Assembly (NCBI RefSeq): GCF_002973535.1
Contig: NZ_PVEP01000012.1
Coordinates: 1 to 64,000, forward strand
Direction of reading: 5' to 3'
Length of the DNA: 64,000 bases
DNA from: Albidovulum denitrificans
Lineage (GTDB): Bacteria; Pseudomonadota; Alphaproteobacteria; Rhodobacterales; Rhodobacteraceae
Shown here: piece after piece, positions 60,452 to 64,000 of the stretch
How the letters are laid out: each line of letters starts with the position of its first letter
How positions within the stretch are numbered: position 1 is the stretch's first letter
Position numbers and translations under genes: made by a program
Notes under the pieces: generated by a model
Database searches by the model: none
What the model was told of the DNA's origin: nothing
Seen by the model: only the letters and a program-made list of their open reading frames with translations

Positions 60452-61366
60452 TCAATGCCCTTGAAGGGAGCGAAGGCATTCCTCGTAATATCCGCCGGGC
60501 GACACATCGTAGAGTTGGCGGAAGCTGCGATTGAAATGCGACAGGTCGCTGAACCCCGCGCGATAGGCCAGATCGGAGATCGCCGGGCGAAGCTTCAGCC
60601 CCGCGGCACGGCGTAGATGGCTGACCACCAGCTTCATGCGCCGCTCGCACAGCACGCGGGTGAAGGTCGTGCCGTTGTCACGGAAATCGCGCTGCAATTG
60701 CCGACGCGACATATGCACCAGCCCGGCAAGCCGCTCGACCGTGAAGTCGCTGTCGGCCACATGCCGTTCGATGGTGTCGCAGATATAGCGGAACCTGCCA
60801 TGCCGGTTGCGGAACCCGGTGACGTCACCGCTACGGTCTTCCGCACGAAACATCATCGCGATGAAGTCGAACAGGTAATCGGCATGGGCCTCGTCCGGCC
60901 CCTCGCCGTCGATCAAGGCCGAAAGACTTGCCCTGAGCGGATGCGCACGCGCGATCCGCCGCCCCGTGGCCGGATCGCGGGTTCCCCCTTCAAGGCACAG
61001 GCTGCGCGGCAGATGCACCGACAGGAACGATGCCGCGCGGCCGTTGAAGTTCAGCTCTGCCGTCCGGGTCGAATCCATCAGCAGGCTGTCACCGGGCGTC
61101 AGCACCTCTTCCCGGCCATTATGTACCACGTTCATCTCGCCCGATTTCGGCATCAGCAGGAACAGGTATTCGTGGTCATCCCGGCGGATGCCGACGCGCT
61201 GCCGCTCGATCTGGTCGATCTCGCATTGCATCTCGGCGATATCCACACCGTGACGGCGGCGAAGCTGGAAATATCCAACGTTCTTGCGCGCGTGTTTCAG
61301 TGGCGTGCTGTAGTAATGCCCGCAATTGGACAGGATACAGTTGTTCCACTCCTCAAAACACATCAT
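60452..61366 (-). CDS. FeaR-like AraC-family activator
   Basis: A 304-residue regulator. The N-terminal ~190 residues form a cupin-like sensing domain (EYLFLLMPKSGEMNVVHNGR, PGDSLLMDSTRTAELNFNG), as in FeaR, the activator of phenylethylamine/tyramine oxidation in E. coli. The C-terminal AraC domain has two helix-turn-helices (FTVERLAGLVHMSRRQLQRD and ISDLAYRAGFSDLSHFNRSF). It lies upstream of and parallel to aauB, so control of the aau operon by an aromatic amine or its aldehyde is likely. Confidence 0.85.
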   Translation of the reverse strand: MMCFEEWNNCILSNCGHYYSTPLKHARKNVGYFQLRRRHGVDIAEMQCEIDQIERQRVGIRRDDHEYLFLLMPKSGEMNVVHNGREEVLTPGDSLLMDSTRTAELNFNGRAASFLSVHLPRSLCLEGGTRDPATGRRIARAHPLRASLSALIDGEGPDEAHADYLFDFIAMMFRAEDRSGDVTGFRNRHGRFRYICDTIERHVADSDFTVERLAGLVHMSRRQLQRDFRDNGTTFTRVLCERRMKLVVSHLRRAAGLKLRPAISDLAYRAGFSDLSHFNRSFRQLYDVSPGGYYEECLRSLQGH

Positions 61367-61550
61367 GGCCTTTCCCTCCCAAAAAAGGCGACATGCAGCT
61401 TTGCTTCCTGACTGATCCCCGCCGTCCTCCCGACGGCTGGGCCTGCTGTCCAGTCAGGCTGCGCAGATGCGGGCAATACTGCGCCGCGGCTGCCATTCGA
61501 TCAATAGCGCATCGGGCATTATCTTCCGATACCGCCGCGGCGCCCTGGGC

Positions 61551-63494
61551 CTATTCCCGCGCACGGGTGGCAAACATCGGCCCGCCGCGCCAGCGCGGAA
61601 AGCCGTAGCCGTGAATCTCGACCAGGTCGATATCAGCGGCGGCAGAGGCAATCCCCTCTGTCAGGATGGCCTGCCCTTCCGCCGCCATTTCGGCGATCAG
61701 CGCCGGTGCGATCTCTGCCCGCTCCATCCCCCGCCCGGGCGTGATCCATGCCCCGATCAAGCCGGCCACCACGGACGAGGGCCGGGCTGCGCGATCGTCC
61801 GCCGCATAGTCATACCAGCCGCCCCCGGTCTTCTGCCCCTTGCGCCCCGCGCGCACGAGGATGTCGCCAAGCGTCTCCGGCACGGCCTGCCCCGCCGCCC
61901 GCGCGCCCTCGCGTTGGAGGTAGGCGATGTCGAGCCCGCCCAGATCCTGCGCCTCGAACGGACCCATCGCAAAACCGTAATCGCGCATCGCCGCGTCGAT
62001 GTCGGCAATCGCCACGCCGCGCCGCACCAGCGCTTCGGCCGCCATCCGGTAGCGTTTGAGGATGCGGTTGCCGATGAAACCCTCGCAGATCCCGGCCTTC
62101 ACCGGCATCTTTCCAAGCAGCCGCGCCAGCGCAAAGCCGGTGGCAAGCGTCTGGTCGGAGGTCTCGGGGACCGGCACGATCTCAAGCAGTTTCATCACGT
62201 TGGCCGGGCTGAAGAAATGCAGTCCCAGAAACCGCGCGGCCTGCGGCAGGCCCTCGGCAATCAGCCGCGGGTCGAGGTAGGAGGTGTTGGTCGCCAGCAC
62301 CGCATCGGCGCGGCAGTGCCGCCCCAGTTCGGCAAAGACCGCGCGCTTCACGCCGATCTCCTCGAACACCGCCTCGATCACGAGGTCCACATCGGACAGG
62401 GCCGCGTAATCGGTCGTCCCGGTCACACCGTCGGTCAGCGCCTGCGCCTGTGTCGCGGTCAGCTTGCCGCGCTTGACGGCGCCGTCGAAGGTCCGCGCGA
62501 CATTGGCAAGGCCGCGCGCCACGGCCTCCTCGTCACGTTCGATCAGGATCACGGGCAGGCCCGCACCGCGCAGGGCCGCGATGATCCCTGCCCCCATCGT
62601 GCCGCCGCCGATGACGGCGGTGGAGCGGAGCGGCAGCGGCGCGACCTGACGCAGGGCGGCCGGTCGCGGGGCGGCACGCTCGGCGAAGAAGACATGCCGC
62701 AACGCCGCCGCCTGTTCCGACCCGCGCAGGTCAAGAAAGGTCGCACGCTCCTGCGCCATCGCCTCGTCAAAGGGCATCTCCGCCGCCTTGCGCAAACAGT
62801 CCAGCGCGCGAAGCGGCGCGATGGCGCCCTTTGCGGTCCTGGCGACGGCTTTCTCCCTCGCGGCCCAGAAAGCCGCATCGGGCGCCACGACCGGACGGGC
62901 CGAAACCGGCATGGGCAAAGGCTTTGAAAGCGCCACGCGCGCGAAGGTCACGGCGCCGTCCCGCAAATCCCCCTCGACGACCGCGTCGATCAGCCCGGCG
63001 GCGCGGGCCTTTTCGGCGCGGATCGGCTTGCCCGACGTGACCAGATCGACCGCCGCCTCAACGCCTGCCAGCCGGGGCGTCCGCACCGTACCGCCCGCCC
63101 CCGGCACGATGCCCAGCGTGACCTCAGGCAAACCGACCGACGCCCCGGGCACGGCAACCCGGAACCGGCAGCCCATGGCAACCTCGAACCCGCCGCCAAG
63201 CGCCGAGCCATGGATCGCGGCGACCCATGGCTTTGCCGCGCCCTCGATCCGCGCGACAAGATCGGGCAGATGCGGTTCCATCGGCGGCTTGCCGAATTCG
63301 GCCACATCGGCCCCGGCGATGAAGGTACGGCCCGAACAGATCAACACCACCGCCTTCACCTGCGGATCGGCGTCGAGCGCCCCGACGGCGTCCCACAAAC
63401 CTTGACGCAGCGCCTGGCTCAGCGCGTTGACCGGCGGGTTGTCGATGCTGACCAGGGCGATGTCGCCCTCGTAGGTGGTGGTGACGACGGGCAT
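61551..63494 (-). CDS. Bifunctional enoyl-CoA hydratase / 3-hydroxyacyl-CoA dehydrogenase
   Basis: A 647-residue FadB/FadJ-type protein for two steps of beta-oxidation. The N-terminal crotonase domain has GRTFIAGADVAEFGKPP and GSALGGGFEVAMGCRFRVA, with the usual oxyanion-hole geometry. The NAD-binding domain has AVIGGGTMGAGIIAALRGAG, VIEAVFEEIGVKRAVFAEL and TNTSYLDPRLIAEG. The C-terminal dehydrogenase domains contain GFIGNRILKRYRMAAEAL and GYGFPRWRGGPM. ATG 63492-63494 (MPVVTTTYEGD) is 1 bp after the livF-type stop. Confidence 0.92.
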   Translation of the reverse strand: MPVVTTTYEGDIALVSIDNPPVNALSQALRQGLWDAVGALDADPQVKAVVLICSGRTFIAGADVAEFGKPPMEPHLPDLVARIEGAAKPWVAAIHGSALGGGFEVAMGCRFRVAVPGASVGLPEVTLGIVPGAGGTVRTPRLAGVEAAVDLVTSGKPIRAEKARAAGLIDAVVEGDLRDGAVTFARVALSKPLPMPVSARPVVAPDAAFWAAREKAVARTAKGAIAPLRALDCLRKAAEMPFDEAMAQERATFLDLRGSEQAAALRHVFFAERAAPRPAALRQVAPLPLRSTAVIGGGTMGAGIIAALRGAGLPVILIERDEEAVARGLANVARTFDGAVKRGKLTATQAQALTDGVTGTTDYAALSDVDLVIEAVFEEIGVKRAVFAELGRHCRADAVLATNTSYLDPRLIAEGLPQAARFLGLHFFSPANVMKLLEIVPVPETSDQTLATGFALARLLGKMPVKAGICEGFIGNRILKRYRMAAEALVRRGVAIADIDAAMRDYGFAMGPFEAQDLGGLDIAYLQREGARAAGQAVPETLGDILVRAGRKGQKTGGGWYDYAADDRAARPSSVVAGLIGAWITPGRGMERAEIAPALIAEMAAEGQAILTEGIASAAADIDLVEIHGYGFPRWRGGPMFATRARE

Positions 63495-63495
63495 T

Positions 63496-63999
63496 TCAGA
63501 TCCCCAGATAGGCCTCACGGATACGCGGATCGGCGATCAACTCTGCCGCCGGTCCCTGCATCGTGATCTGGCCGGTTTCCATGACATAGCCCCGGTCGGC
63601 GATCTTGAGCGCGCCAAAGGCGTTCTGCTCGACCAGAAGCACGGTGACGCCAAGCGCCTTGAGGCTTTTGACCACATCGAAGATCTGCGCCACGATGATC
63701 GGCGCGAGACCCATCGAGGGTTCGTCGAGCAACAGGCACGACGGCCGCCCCATCAGCGCGCGCGCCATCGCCAGCATCTGCTGCTGACCGCCCGACAACC
63801 CGCCCGCCGCAAGGTTGCGCTTTTCGCGCAGGATCGGGAACATCTGGAAGGCGTCTTCCATGTCCTTCCCGACCCGTTCGTCGCTGTAAAGGAAAGCGCC
63901 AAGGCGCAGGTTTTCCTCGACGGAAAGATTGGTGAAGATCTGCCGCCCCTCGGGCGATTGCGCCAGGCCGCGGGCAAGGCGTCTGTGGGCGGGAACCGT
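63496..63999 (-). CDS. livF: LivF-type ABC transporter ATPase, partial
   Basis: The 3' part of an ATPase gene whose start lies beyond the window. Readable parts include ARGLAQSPEGRQIFTNLSVEEN (key residues PEGRQIF), GGLSGGQQQMLAMARAL (signature), CLLLDEPSMGLAPIIV (Walker B) and LLVEQNAFGALKIADRGYVM (switch). This pattern is specific for LivF of branched-chain amino acid or related carboxylic-acid transporters. Co-orientation with the beta-oxidation gene suggests import of an acid or amino acid degraded via CoA esters. Confidence 0.9.
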   Translation of the reverse strand, partial: TVPAHRRLARGLAQSPEGRQIFTNLSVEENLRLGAFLYSDERVGKDMEDAFQMFPILREKRNLAAGGLSGGQQQMLAMARALMGRPSCLLLDEPSMGLAPIIVAQIFDVVKSLKALGVTVLLVEQNAFGALKIADRGYVMETGQITMQGPAAELIADPRIREAYLGI

Positions 64000-64000
64000 G

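Noticed and set aside
1-64000. tRNA genes, rRNA genes, CRISPR arrays and prophage genes
   Set aside because: No cloverleaf-like segments, regular repeat-spacer arrays or phage structural genes were noticed when reading the intergenic regions.

Overview
The window is GC-rich DNA (rare AT-rich patches lie only in promoter regions) with tightly overlapping operons and frequent GTG/TTG starts. The gene content points to an alphaproteobacterium of the Rhodobacteraceae (Rhodobacter/Rhodovulum/Defluviimonas type). The strongest marker is a hup/hyp hydrogenase locus with the gene set known from Rhodobacter capsulatus. No rRNA, tRNA or CRISPR was seen.

Region 1 (1-1340) is an insertion-sequence graveyard: the 3' ends of an IS3-type and an IS66-type transposase, and an IS6-type transposase that lost its C-terminus and one catalytic Asp.

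Region 2 (1487-21026) is the [NiFe] uptake hydrogenase locus. hupT-hupU-hupV-hypF-hupS-hupL-(small gene)-hupC lie on the minus strand. hupDFGHJK-hypAB-hupR-hypCDE lie on the plus strand. In R. capsulatus all of these run in one direction, so the hupT-hupC block looks inverted, with the IS graveyard at one breakpoint. hupL is destroyed by a large internal deletion with a frameshift, while the H2-sensing circuit (HupUV, HupT, HupR) and all maturation genes look intact. Two unrecognised coupled genes follow convergently.

Region 3 (21055-32365) is a carbohydrate or polyol module. A MalEFGK-type ABC transporter and a PfkB kinase diverge from a SAF-domain oxidoreductase, an acetoin-dehydrogenase-like E1alpha/E1beta/E2 and a SorC-type regulator.

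Region 4 (32543-42095) starts with a DNA-alkylation-repair-like protein. It then holds a translationally coupled five-gene operon: FeeM-like N-acyltransferase, SAM methyltransferase, VAO-type flavin oxidase, flavin-dependent halogenase-like enzyme and amidase. A quinone reductase, a TauE/SafE exporter and an Rrf2 regulator follow. This looks like a small, undescribed specialised-metabolite locus and is the most novel part of the window. An RTX-like secreted protein (42234-43601) follows.

Region 5 (43619-53648) is a second polyol or sugar module: GlpD-like and zinc alcohol dehydrogenases, a paralogous PfkB kinase, an RbsBAC-type ABC transporter, a paralogous SorC regulator and an aldehyde dehydrogenase. 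Both kinases carry a Cys-rich CxCGCGD active-site loop. Regions 3 and 5 also share a promoter motif (G[G/C]AACATTT) overlapping TTGAC boxes.

Region 6 (53735-64000) has an acyl-CoA ligase, an aromatic-amine-dehydrogenase-type operon (aauBEDA) followed by a chain of cytochromes, its FeaR-like AraC activator, a bifunctional beta-oxidation protein and the 3' end of a livF-type ATPase gene. The quinoprotein light subunit keeps the TTQ tryptophans but has lost one matched pair of cysteines. No mauG or mauF is present.
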